From Roseateles terrae (lineage in GTDB: Bacteria > Pseudomonadota > Gammaproteobacteria > Burkholderiales > Burkholderiaceae_C): a stretch of 64,000 nt of DNA. The stretch covers positions 62,001 through 126,000 of the forward strand of contig NZ_JACHXO010000007.1 of NCBI RefSeq assembly GCF_014192155.1. The letters are read 5' to 3'. Position 1 is the first letter of the stretch. Every line of letters begins with the position of its first letter. Both the position numbers and the translations under genes were made by a program. Below, piece after piece: positions 18,175 through 26,411 of the stretch. The notes beneath the pieces were generated by a model, which saw only the letters and a program-made list of their open reading frames with translations, did no database searches and was not told the DNA's origin.

Positions 18175-19011
18175 TCAGCCCTCACCCGCCCAGCCTTCAC
18201 TGAGATCCCGCCGCGCCATTGCAATCGCCACAGCCTGTGCCCGATTGCTCGCGCCCAGCTTGCGCAGGATCTTGCGCACGTGGTTCTTGACGGTGAACAT
18301 GCTGATGCCCAGCTGCACCGCGATGCCTTCATTGCTCAACCCCGCCCGCAGCCCCTCCACAATCTGCTGCTCCCGAGGCGTCACCAGCGCCGCCACCCGG
18401 GCCGTCACCGCCTGACCCCGGTGAGCGCCGCGTGAGCGCCGCCACGCCGCCTGCAGTGCTGGCGTCAGCAGCTCCAGCTGCTGCACCTGCTCCAGCGACC
18501 AACCCTCGCCTGCCAGCAGAAACAGCCCGTCCGGCCGCTCGCCTTCCGCCCCCACCCCGTGCACCAGCACGCTGCGCAGCCCCGCCTCCAGCAAGGGCGA
18601 AAACAGTGCCGACTCGTCGGTGCCCACCATCATTGGTCGTCGCCCGGGCGCCCAGCGGCGCATCAGATGCAGCCACAGGCCGTGCTCCGGGGACTCCAGT
18701 TGCCCTTGCAACGTCTGCGGCACCGGTTTGAGGTTGAACATCTGCGCGGCCAGTCGCCCCCCAGGTGGCACCGCGCTCAAACACACGAGCACCTGATGCG
18801 GCACCAGCGGCTGCAGCCGGCTCTGGCTCCAGACAAAGAACTGGGCCGGCGTGGTGGGCTGGCGCGCGCTCCACAAGGCGTCCATCAGCCGCTCCACCTG
18901 CAGCCGGTCCTGCAGCCACTCAGGCGTCATCGCATCCGCACGATCCAGTGCGGTGCGGTCCCGGGCCGTGCGGTCGTAAGGGCTTTCCGGAGGCAAGGAA
19001 ATCAGCGACAT
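18175..19011 (-). CDS. LuxR-type regulator, EpsA-like
   Basis: About 278 residues. The C-terminal 65 residues are a GerE/LuxR helix-turn-helix: LTPREQQIVEGL, then NEGIAVQLGISMFTVKNHVRKILRKLGASNRAQAV (T-V-K-N-H motif intact). The N-terminal 200 residues lack a receiver domain or a recognisable autoinducer domain. The string around FVWSQSRLQPLVPHQVLVC resembles EpsA regulators associated with exopolysaccharide/exosortase systems. The Met at 19011 has no strong ribosome-binding site, and a later Met (about residue 27) is possible. It is divergent from egtB with a 253-bp gap and may regulate it or an unlinked locus. Confidence 0.75.
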   Translation of the reverse strand: MSLISLPPESPYDRTARDRTALDRADAMTPEWLQDRLQVERLMDALWSARQPTTPAQFFVWSQSRLQPLVPHQVLVCLSAVPPGGRLAAQMFNLKPVPQTLQGQLESPEHGLWLHLMRRWAPGRRPMMVGTDESALFSPLLEAGLRSVLVHGVGAEGERPDGLFLLAGEGWSLEQVQQLELLTPALQAAWRRSRGAHRGQAVTARVAALVTPREQQIVEGLRAGLSNEGIAVQLGISMFTVKNHVRKILRKLGASNRAQAVAIAMARRDLSEGWAGEG

Positions 19012-19264
19012 GGGTCCATGCGTGAGCCGTGACCGCCGCAGACTGCCTGGGCCGCATGACGCGCCGATGAAGCCCGGGAATGCGCGTTCCCGTGTCCCAG
19101 ACAGCTGGGGCGCCGCCGCGGGAACTGCGCTTGCCCATGCTGACACCGAATGGCAGTTTGCGCTGTCCACTGGCCTGAAGAGGGTGGCGCCCGGCAGGCG
19201 GATTGCGGCCAAATCGGATACCGTAGAGAAGCGGCTCGCCCCCACGGGCCGCAGGAGTTGATTG

Positions 19265-20563
19265 ATGTCGGATGTCCCTCGCCCGCTGCCGCAGCGGCAT
19301 GACCTGGCGCGTCGTTTCGACGCGGTGCGGGCTCACACCCTGGCCCTGGTGGAAACCTTGTCGCCGGAAGATCAGGCCGCCCAGTCCATGCCCGATGCCA
19401 GCCCGGCCAAATGGCATCAGGCCCACACCACCTGGTTCTTTGAAGCGCTGTTGCTGCGTCCGCATCTCGCGGGCTATCAGCCGCTGGACGAGAGTTACCA
19501 CTACCTCTTCAACTCCTACTACGAAGGTTTGGGGCCGCGTCATCCACGGCCGCAGCGCGGGCTGCTGACGCGTCCGTCGCTGGCGCAGGTGCGGCAGTAC
19601 CGTCTGCATGTTGAGCAGCACATGCATCAGCTCATCGAGCAATGCAGCGAGGCGCTGTGGCCCGAGCTGGCCAGCACGCTGGAACTGGGCCTGCAGCATG
19701 AGCAGCAGCACCAGGAACTGATCCTGACGGATGCGCTGCATCTGCTGTCCTGCCATCCGTGGCGGCCGGCTCTGCTGATGCATCCGCCGATGGCTCGTGC
19801 CGAGACGACGATGACCTGGTGCCCGCATCCCGGCGGGCTGGTGGAAATCGGCCACGCGGGGGACGGCTTCGCATTCGATAACGAGGGACCGCGCCACCGG
19901 GTGTGGCTGGAGCCCTTCGAGATCGGGAACCGCCTGGTGAGTTGCGGCGACTATCTGGGCTTCATCGAAGCGGGCGGTTATCAGGATCCGCAATGGTGGC
20001 TGTCTGAAGGCTGGGCCACCGTGCAGGCGCAGCAGTGGCAGGCGCCCGCCTACTGGGTGGACACCAGCGGGGAAGCCGAGGCCGACACGGTTGATACGGC
20101 ACCGCGCGGCCGCTGGTCCGTCTTCGGCCTGCAGGGCCTGCAGCCGCTGGATCCCGCCGCCCCGGTGACCCAGCTGAGTTTCTATGAGGCGGCCGCCTAC
20201 GCGGAATGGGCTGGCGCACGGCTTCCCTCCGAAGCCGAGTGGGAGGCCGCCATCGGCCTGCCCGGCATGGAGCAGCTCTGGGACCAGGCCTGGCAGTGGA
20301 CCCGCTCCGCTTACCACCCCTACCCCGGCTTCCGGCCGCTGTCGGGCGTGGCTTCCGAATACAACGGCAAATTCATGGTGGGCCAGCTGGTGCTACGCGG
20401 TGGCAGCGTGGCCACCCCGCCGGGCCACACCCGACCCACCTACCGCAACTTCTTTCCCCCGGGTGCACGCTGGCAGTTCAGCGGGCTGCGCCTGGCCCGC
20501 GATGCCAGCCAGCGCGGGCAGGCACCCCGTCCCCGCCCTCTCAGCCCGGAGACCTCCGCATGA
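19265..20563 (+). CDS. egtB: Ergothioneine biosynthesis sulfoxide synthase EgtB
   Basis: 432 residues. EgtB is a non-haem iron enzyme that joins the sulfur of cysteine or gamma-glutamylcysteine to trimethylhistidine (hercynine). The N-terminal DinB-like half carries the iron-binding histidines in AKWHQAHTTWFFE and in GLQHEQQHQEL (H-x-x-x-H). The C-terminal formylglycine-enzyme-like half reads WCPHPGG, LPSEAEWE and RGGSVATPPGHTRPTYRNFF, ending FSGLRLARD. AGGAG stands seven bases before the ATG at 19265. The stop overlaps the egtD start in ATGA, so the two are translated as an operon. Lack of EgtA and EgtC nearby suggests the direct-cysteine route. Confidence 0.93.
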   Translation: MSDVPRPLPQRHDLARRFDAVRAHTLALVETLSPEDQAAQSMPDASPAKWHQAHTTWFFEALLLRPHLAGYQPLDESYHYLFNSYYEGLGPRHPRPQRGLLTRPSLAQVRQYRLHVEQHMHQLIEQCSEALWPELASTLELGLQHEQQHQELILTDALHLLSCHPWRPALLMHPPMARAETTMTWCPHPGGLVEIGHAGDGFAFDNEGPRHRVWLEPFEIGNRLVSCGDYLGFIEAGGYQDPQWWLSEGWATVQAQQWQAPAYWVDTSGEAEADTVDTAPRGRWSVFGLQGLQPLDPAAPVTQLSFYEAAAYAEWAGARLPSEAEWEAAIGLPGMEQLWDQAWQWTRSAYHPYPGFRPLSGVASEYNGKFMVGQLVLRGGSVATPPGHTRPTYRNFFPPGARWQFSGLRLARDASQRGQAPRPRPLSPETSA

Positions 20564-21474
20564 GCAGTTTTGCCGACGACCTGCACGCCGCCCTGGCGGG
20601 CCCTGACCATTCCATTTCGCCGAAGTATTTCTACGACGCCAAAGGCTCAGCACTCTTTGAGCAGATCTGCGAGCTGCCGGAGTACTACCCCACCCGCACC
20701 GAAGTGGGCCTGCTCAAGCGCCATGTGGCGGAGATTGCGGCGTTGATGGGGCCGCAGGCCCAACTGATCGAATACGGCGCAGGCGCGCTGATGAAAGTGC
20801 GTCTGCTGCTGGCCCACCTGAATCAGTGTCACAGCTTTGTGCCGGTGGACATCTCCGGCCCCCACCTCCTGGAGGCCTGCAAAGGCCTGCAGCAGGACTT
20901 CCCGTCGCTGACCATCACCCCGGTCGTGGCGGACTTCACCCGGGACCATCAGCTTCCTCCGGCGCCTCAAGGCGGTCAGCGCATTGGATTCTTTCCAGGG
21001 TCGAGCATCGGCAATTTCACGCCGGAAGAAGCGCTGGAATTCCTGCGCATGCTGCGCAAGGAGCTGGATGGGGGCGCCTTGTTGATCGGCGCGGACCTGA
21101 TCAAGGATCCGGCGGTGCTGCATGCCGCCTACAACGACGCCGACGGCATCACCGCCCGGTTCAACCTGAACCTGCTGCATCACGCACAGCGCGAACTGGG
21201 ATTGGAGTTTGATCCGCGGGGCTTTGATCACTACGCGTTCTATGAGCCGCGTCAGCACCGCATCGAGATGCACCTGCTGCCGCGTGGCGTCCAGGAGCTG
21301 CAGCTGCAAGGCCGCCGTTATCGGTTGTCGCCAGGCGAGAGCCTGCACACCGAGAATTCACACAAATACAGCGTGGAGGGGTTCCAGGCTGTGGCCCGCG
21401 AGGCCGGGTTTGAACCGCTGCACTGCTGGACCGATGACAAAGCGTGGTTCAGCCTGCACTGGCTGAAGGCCTGA
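20560..21474 (+). CDS. egtD: L-histidine N(alpha)-methyltransferase EgtD
   Basis: 304 residues. EgtD transfers three methyl groups from S-adenosylmethionine to the alpha-amino group of histidine, making hercynine for EgtB. The N-terminus ISPKYFYDAKGSALFEQICE and LPEYYPTRTE are family hallmarks. LIEYGAGALMKVR is the SAM-binding glycine motif, and FFPGSSIGNFTPEEA contains the conserved substrate-region motif. The end, LHTENSHKYSVEGF...WTDDKAWFSLHWL, is also typical. The start codon overlaps the egtB stop (ATGA), implying coupling. The stop TGA directly abuts the stop of the convergent acyltransferase gene. Confidence 0.95.
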   Translation: MSSFADDLHAALAGPDHSISPKYFYDAKGSALFEQICELPEYYPTRTEVGLLKRHVAEIAALMGPQAQLIEYGAGALMKVRLLLAHLNQCHSFVPVDISGPHLLEACKGLQQDFPSLTITPVVADFTRDHQLPPAPQGGQRIGFFPGSSIGNFTPEEALEFLRMLRKELDGGALLIGADLIKDPAVLHAAYNDADGITARFNLNLLHHAQRELGLEFDPRGFDHYAFYEPRQHRIEMHLLPRGVQELQLQGRRYRLSPGESLHTENSHKYSVEGFQAVAREAGFEPLHCWTDDKAWFSLHWLKA

Positions 21475-22236
21475 TCAGTCGTTCAGACCGTAGCCGTAGA
21501 CGTCTGCCAGGCTGCGCAGCATCTGCGGCTCTTCCTTCTTGTTGAAGAAGAACGGGAACAGCGAGCGGCAGCGGCCCGACTCGTTCAACGTGCCGCCCAC
21601 GCGCTTGAGCTGCTGCATGCTGTCCTGCACCCGCATGCTCATCAGCACCGCGGGCGCACCCACGCCGCGGTGCAGACGCTGATCGCCGTGCACCTTGAAG
21701 TCCAGCATACGCTGGTAGAAGGCCCGGTGACGCGGATTCACTTCAATCACCAGATGGTTGGCATTCCAGTGATGGAAAGCATGCAGGTAGGCGAAGTGGA
21801 ACAGGCTGGCCAGCACCAGCTTGGACGGTGCGTCCGGCTCGGCAGCGAGACGGGTGAATTCGCACAGCTGCATGCCCTGACGGCGCATGCGGCCCAGTTC
21901 GTCGGAGAAGCTCTGGTCCGCACCAAGGACGCCCGCATCGCGGCGGATGCCGACCGTCGAAACCAGGCGACCTTCCAGATAGGCACCAAAGGTCACGTCC
22001 GCCGGGCGGGTCAGCTTGTACCCGCGGGAGGCGTAACGGCGTTCCATCAGATCCAGGCCTTCCTGCTCATCCAGCAGCGCGCGGATTTCCAGACGCCCAA
22101 ACTCCGTATCCCGGAAATGCAGATGGACGGAGTCCGTGCGAAGGAACGCGATTTGCCGAGAGAACGGCTGGAAGGCCTGCAAGGGGCTTGCAGGGGCATC
22201 CAGCTCGATGCTCAAACCAGGCGCTTCATCGCTCAT
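21475..22236 (-). CDS. FeeM-like N-acyl amino acid synthase / exosortase-associated acyltransferase
   Basis: 253 residues with a GNAT-like core of the LuxI/FeeM type. Recognisable strings are VTFGAYLEGRLVSTVGIRRD, LGRMRRQGMQLCEFTRLAAE and HLVIEVNPRHRAFYQRMLDF. These resemble FeeM-type enzymes that move a long-chain acyl group from acyl carrier protein to an amino acid, and the related PEP-CTERM/exosortase-associated acyltransferases. The C-terminus (after GRCRSLFPFFFNKK) is specific to this protein. The Met at 22236 has GGAG six bases upstream. It is convergent with egtD, with no base between the stops. A 440-bp non-coding region lies upstream. Product and amino-acid acceptor are unknown. Confidence 0.7.
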   Translation of the reverse strand: MSDEAPGLSIELDAPASPLQAFQPFSRQIAFLRTDSVHLHFRDTEFGRLEIRALLDEQEGLDLMERRYASRGYKLTRPADVTFGAYLEGRLVSTVGIRRDAGVLGADQSFSDELGRMRRQGMQLCEFTRLAAEPDAPSKLVLASLFHFAYLHAFHHWNANHLVIEVNPRHRAFYQRMLDFKVHGDQRLHRGVGAPAVLMSMRVQDSMQQLKRVGGTLNESGRCRSLFPFFFNKKEEPQMLRSLADVYGYGLND

Positions 22237-22675
22237 TCCCAACTCCAGACTCATCGGTTATGGAGCCAAAGTCTAGGCGCCACCCTCAGTAATAGATCCG
22301 GCCGCTACGATAGTTAACAATTGCGACGACTGGCTTACGGACCTGTCGCTACTGGAGGGGGCGGGTCAATCCCCCATTGACGCCCACCCCCGCGAATGAG
22401 GGAACGGAGTTACAGAGCAGCCACCCACGCTCAAACCCGCGCCACGCCTCGCTTTGGGGCATTCGTGCCTGCAACCCCTCCCGTGAAAACCCTGCCGTAG
22501 AAATCACCGCCGAACGACGTTCGGACGGCGAAATCCAAGAACAAAGTTGTCCCTGTTTGTAGGATAAAACCCACTGCTTTACAGGGTCATTCGCCGGGAT
22601 AAGAACGAAAACCGCCGTTCCACGCCGGATTGTTCAAGGTGCGGTCAGATTTAGCGCTTGCGCCAGCAAGAGTCG
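22237..22675. other. Long intergenic region with one palindrome
   Basis: No convincing gene is present in these 439 bases, which look less GC-rich than the neighbouring genes. The only clear structure is the palindrome CCGAAC-GAC-GTTCGG at 22510-22524. The region should hold the promoter of the FeeM-like gene, and upstream elements of it could bind a regulator. A short open frame at 22377-22562 has no start signal or recognisable sequence and was not called. Confidence 0.6.
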
Positions 22676-24055
22676 TTACACGAACGGCTGGCCGGCGAGA
22701 AGCTCCAGACGCTGGCCGGCTTGGCGCAATGTAAATTCGACACGGCTATCGGCCCAGGCCGCGATGGCGGGGATGTCAAACACATCTGAGAGTTCGCGCA
22801 CAGACATCGAGCCCTCCGGCAGTTCGCCGTTGTCCATTGCCTGACGCACCATCTGCATCAGCGATCCCTGCCCCTGGCGTACCCGGCGGATCAGTTCCTG
22901 GATGATGGCGTCGGTGCGCTGTCGGCCCAGGCGCGGGGTGAGCAGCAGTTCCAGGCGCTCACTGCCCACCAGGCCCAACTGCGCGTCCACATTGGCGCGC
23001 ATCTTCGCGGTGCGGATATCGGGCGTCGACATGGCGCGCCGCAGCGCGATCAGGGCGCCATGGGTCGCGCCCATCAGGCTGCTCCATTCAGCCAGCTCGG
23101 CTGGCCACTGACCCAGCCCCCGTTCGTGCGCCTGGGACATGCAACCCAGCAGCGCCGCAATCCGGTGAGGCGCACGCTGCGTGGCGGCAAGCGCCTGCTG
23201 CGCCGCAATGGGATTGTGTTTATGCGGCAATGCGATGCAGCTGCCGCGGCCGTCCTTCGGCTCTTCCACGATCTCGTCCACTTCCGGCTGGGCCAGCAGG
23301 GCGAGGTCCTGCGCCAGCTTGCCCATGCTGCCGCACAGCACGCCAAGTTCGGTGGCCAGACGGATCCAGCGGTCCCGCTGGGTGTGCCAGCACATCTCGG
23401 CGACCGGCAGACCCAGGTCTTCGGACAGCAGACGGCTCACCGGATCGGCATCCGCGCCCAGGCTCTCCAGCGTGCCCACGGGGCCGCCGAGTTGCAGACG
23501 CAGCGCTTCCCGCGCATGGCTGCGGATCATCTCGGCGCTGCGCACCAGCGGCATCAGCCAGTTCATGACCTTGTAGCGCAGGCTGATCACCTGCGCCGGC
23601 TGCATCAAGGTGCGCCCCAGCATCGGCACCGCGCCGTGGCGGCGAGCCAGGTCCAGCAGCTGGCCGCACAAGCCTTGCAGGTCGTCGTCCAGGATGCGCA
23701 GCGCCTCGCGGGTGCACAGCACCATGGCGGTGTCCACAATGTCCTGCGCGCAGGCATTGCGATGCACATAGACGGAAGCTGCCGGATCGAACAGCGCCAC
23801 GGTTTCGCGCAGCCGTTGCACGGTAGGCATGGCCAAGCTGCCGGCGGCAGGCGCGGCGGCGAGCAGGGAGGGCACGTCGTAAAGCTCGGCGCGGCACAGG
23901 CTGCTGATGGCCTGAGCGGCCGATGCCGGCATCAGCCCCGCCTTGCTTTGCGCGCGCACCAGCGCCGCTTCGACGTCCATCATGGACTGCACCACTGCCG
24001 CCGGTGAAAACACCGCCTCCATGGCCGGCGTGGAGAGAAAAACCTCAAACAACAT
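22676..24055 (-). CDS. PcaB-like lyase (3-carboxy-cis,cis-muconate cycloisomerase / fumarase superfamily)
   Basis: About 459 residues of the class II fumarase/aspartase superfamily. The C3 signature is present as GSCIALPHKHNPIAAQQAL (normally GSSxMPxKxNP), and LARRHGAVPMLGRTLMQPAQ matches the PcaB/adenylosuccinate-lyase-like substrate loop. PcaB converts carboxymuconate to carboxymuconolactone in the protocatechuate pathway, but no other pca gene is nearby, so function by name alone is uncertain. The ATG at 24055 is preferred to a TTG two codons upstream; AGAGG lies before it. The first part is rich in Ala and matches PcaB openings (LSTPAMEAVFS). Another lyase of the superfamily remains possible. 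Confidence 0.8.
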   Translation of the reverse strand: MLFEVFLSTPAMEAVFSPAAVVQSMMDVEAALVRAQSKAGLMPASAAQAISSLCRAELYDVPSLLAAAPAAGSLAMPTVQRLRETVALFDPAASVYVHRNACAQDIVDTAMVLCTREALRILDDDLQGLCGQLLDLARRHGAVPMLGRTLMQPAQVISLRYKVMNWLMPLVRSAEMIRSHAREALRLQLGGPVGTLESLGADADPVSRLLSEDLGLPVAEMCWHTQRDRWIRLATELGVLCGSMGKLAQDLALLAQPEVDEIVEEPKDGRGSCIALPHKHNPIAAQQALAATQRAPHRIAALLGCMSQAHERGLGQWPAELAEWSSLMGATHGALIALRRAMSTPDIRTAKMRANVDAQLGLVGSERLELLLTPRLGRQRTDAIIQELIRRVRQGQGSLMQMVRQAMDNGELPEGSMSVRELSDVFDIPAIAAWADSRVEFTLRQAGQRLELLAGQPFV

Positions 24056-24240
24056 TTCCAATGACCTCTTGCGGGCCTCTGGATGCTATAGAGGTTGATT
24101 TGGCGAACACCTCATGTAAACCCCGGCTCCCCCAGGAATCGGGTGAGGGTCGCACGACGTTTGGGGGGGGATGGCGGGCCTTGCGCAACCGCCATCGAAG
24201 GTGAATCGTTTTACCCGGCCCTTGCGGCCGTGCGGACGAT

Positions 24241-24266
24241 GACTGCGCGGCACGCGCCGCGCAGTC
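24241..24266 (-). other. Strong hairpin just after sapC
   Basis: A perfect 11-bp stem (GACTGCGCGGC at 24241-24251, GCCGCGCAGTC at 24256-24266) with a 4-base loop, starting eight bases beyond the sapC stop. No T-run follows on the minus strand, so it is more likely a transcript-stabilising or Rho-assisted end than a classical terminator. Confidence 0.55.
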
Positions 24267-24273
24267 CGTCGCT

Positions 24274-25014
24274 TCAGTTTTGCGCTTGGTACTGCGTCGC
24301 CAGACGCGACATGTGACCCAGCGACAGGCGATGCATGGTGATCAGCTCCAGCAGGCCATTGCGATGCAGTTCCACCACTTTGGCGTCCGGCAGTTCCGCC
24401 AGCGCCTTTTCGTTGATGGTCATGAAGCCGTCCACATCCAGCTTTTCGCCGTTGGGCAGGGTGGCTTCGAAGCGCATGTCCTGCAGCAGGTTCAGGTCTT
24501 GCAGGATCTCGCAGGCCTGACGGGTGCGGTCGGCTTCGCGCTCGAACTCTTCGCAGAAATTCTTGGCGTTCAGCAGCAGCTCGCTGGCTTCGCCCTTGTC
24601 GTCGAACAGCGGCGCGCCAGTGGCTTCGCCCAGGCCGTCCCAGGCGGTGTCGATGCACAGCACCATGTTGTCGCCGTCATCCATGCGGGCCATGGCGAAG
24701 GGGTAGCGACGCACATAGGCCGGCAGATAGCGCGCGGTCCAGAGGTCATCCTTGATGAACAGGTTGCTGCCCTGCTTCAGGCCGAAGACCGCCAGCGGTG
24801 CGATCGCCTGACGCTGGCCTTCGACCACCGCGCCCACGCGCACGAACACCACGGGGAATTCCTTGCAGGCATCGGCGAATTCGGCCACGGCCAGGAACAG
24901 CGAGTTCAGGCCCTTGATCCGCTCCAGGGCCGACTTGTCGGTGCTCAGCTTCAGCTTGGCATGCTGCGTGCGGTCCAGCGGGACCAGATTGCCATACATC
25001 GGGGGGTTGCTCAT
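24274..25014 (-). CDS. SapC family protein
   Basis: 246 residues matching the SapC domain throughout: an opening YGNLVPLDRTQHAKLKL, the central WTARYLPAYVRRYPFAMARM, and a late FMTINEKALAELPDAKVVELHRNGLLELI. The family is named after a Campylobacter surface-layer-associated gene, but its function is not established; it is not the SapC of peptide transport. No signal peptide is seen, so the protein looks cytoplasmic. Its ATG overlaps the stop of the upstream transporter gene in ATGA, so the two are translationally coupled. A strong hairpin follows. Confidence 0.85.
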   Translation of the reverse strand: MSNPPMYGNLVPLDRTQHAKLKLSTDKSALERIKGLNSLFLAVAEFADACKEFPVVFVRVGAVVEGQRQAIAPLAVFGLKQGSNLFIKDDLWTARYLPAYVRRYPFAMARMDDGDNMVLCIDTAWDGLGEATGAPLFDDKGEASELLLNAKNFCEEFEREADRTRQACEILQDLNLLQDMRFEATLPNGEKLDVDGFMTINEKALAELPDAKVVELHRNGLLELITMHRLSLGHMSRLATQYQAQN

Positions 25015-26312
25015 TCACTCACTCCATCTTCGGCCAGTCTTGACACCAGCACCTTGTCCACACGTTTGCCGTCGAGGTCGACCACCTCAAACCTCCACGC
25101 GTTCCACTCCACCACATCGGCCGTGCGCGGCAACCGACCCAGCAGCAGCATCACCATGCCGGCCAGGGTGTTGTAACGCCCACGGTCCTCCTCGGGCAGT
25201 TCCTTGAGGTCCAGGCGGTCCTTCAGTTCGGTGACGGGAATCAGGCCGTCCATCAGCCAGCTGCCGTCCTCGCGCTGCACCGCCCAGGCGTCTTCACCAT
25301 CGGACGAATTGAATTCGCCGGCAATGGCTTCGAGCACGTCGCGCAGGGCGACCACCCCCTGCACTTCACCATATTCATCCACCACAAAGGCCAGTGGTGT
25401 CTCCGTGCCCCGCATGTGGGCCAACAGTTCCATGCCAGAGAGCGTTTCGGGAACGAACACCGGGGCGTCCAGGCCCACGGCGAGGTCCATCGAATCTCCG
25501 GCCAGCTGGCGGGCCAGCAGGTTCTGCGCACTCACCACGCCCAGCACATCATGCAGGCCGCCGCGGCAGACCGGATACCGGCTGAAGCCATGGGCGCGCA
25601 GGATGGGCAGGATCTGCTCGGGGCGATCGGTCACATCCAGCCAGGCGATTTCGGCGCGGGGAATCATCATCGAGCCGATCTGGCGCTCATCCAGACGGAA
25701 CACGTTGCGCACCATCTGGTGCTCGTGTTCCTCGATGACGCCGGCGTCGCGGCCTTCGTCGAGACTGGCGTTGATTTCCTCTTCCGTCACCAGGCGGTTG
25801 GCACGCCCGGACAGGCCCAGCAGCTTCAGCGTGAATTCGGTGCAGAAGCTCAGCAGCTTGACGAACGGACGGGCCACCAGGGAGATGATCTCCATCGGCG
25901 GTGCCACAAGGCGGGCGACGTTCTCCGGGAACATCTGGCCCAGGCGCTTGGGCACCAGTTCGCCAAAGATGATGGTGAGGAAGGTCAGCACCACCACCAC
26001 CAGCGCGGTGGCGGTGATGTCGGAGACCTTGTCGCTCAGGGGAAAGTGGGCCCGAAGCACTTCGGCCAGGGGGCCGGAGAAGGCGGCTTCACCCACGATG
26101 CCGTTCAGCACCCCGATGGAGGTGATGCCGATCTGCACGGTGGAGAGGAATTTGGTGGGATTTTCATGCAGGTCCATGGCGGCCTGAGCGCCGGACTCGC
26201 CGCTTTCCACCATCACCTGCAGACGCGCCTTGCGGGCGGCCGTCAGGGCCATCTCCGACATGGCGAACAAACCGTTGATAAAAATCAGGAAGAGAACTAG
26301 GGCAGTATCCAT
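25011..26312 (-). CDS. CNNM/CorC-family transporter (hemolysin-like, CBS domains)
   Basis: 433 residues. It has an N-terminal DUF21/CNNM membrane domain with about four hydrophobic helices (first at residues 1-20; FGELVPKRLGQMFPENVARL is the conserved loop). A CBS pair follows (MMIPRAEIAWLDV and ETPLAFVVDEYGEVQGVVALRDVLEAIAGEF), then the CorC_HlyC domain (WLMDGLIPVTELKDRL, RYNTLAGMVMLLLGRLP). Family members export Mg2+ or act in magnesium and cobalt homeostasis; older names call them hemolysins. The Met at 26312 opens the first helix, and upstream frame is unconserved. The gene is coupled to sapC by a 4-base overlap and divergent from apaH. Confidence 0.9.
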   Translation of the reverse strand: MDTALVLFLIFINGLFAMSEMALTAARKARLQVMVESGESGAQAAMDLHENPTKFLSTVQIGITSIGVLNGIVGEAAFSGPLAEVLRAHFPLSDKVSDITATALVVVVLTFLTIIFGELVPKRLGQMFPENVARLVAPPMEIISLVARPFVKLLSFCTEFTLKLLGLSGRANRLVTEEEINASLDEGRDAGVIEEHEHQMVRNVFRLDERQIGSMMIPRAEIAWLDVTDRPEQILPILRAHGFSRYPVCRGGLHDVLGVVSAQNLLARQLAGDSMDLAVGLDAPVFVPETLSGMELLAHMRGTETPLAFVVDEYGEVQGVVALRDVLEAIAGEFNSSDGEDAWAVQREDGSWLMDGLIPVTELKDRLDLKELPEEDRGRYNTLAGMVMLLLGRLPRTADVVEWNAWRFEVVDLDGKRVDKVLVSRLAEDGVSE

Positions 26313-26411
26313 TGATAGCGCGGACTCGGTACAAACCCTGAGTCGCGCCCAAAACACAAGGCCCGCAAGGGTAGCAGACCCGCATGACGGCTGACACCGC
26401 AAAATCCCGCT

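Noticed and set aside
22330..22360. Possible lux box near ACCTGTCGCTACTGG upstream of the FeeM-like gene
   Set aside because: Dyad symmetry is poor and no LuxI/LuxR-autoinducer pair is present.
22377..22562. 61-codon open frame in the long gap upstream of the FeeM-like gene
   Set aside because: No ribosome-binding site, no hydrophobic or conserved pattern, and length expected by chance.
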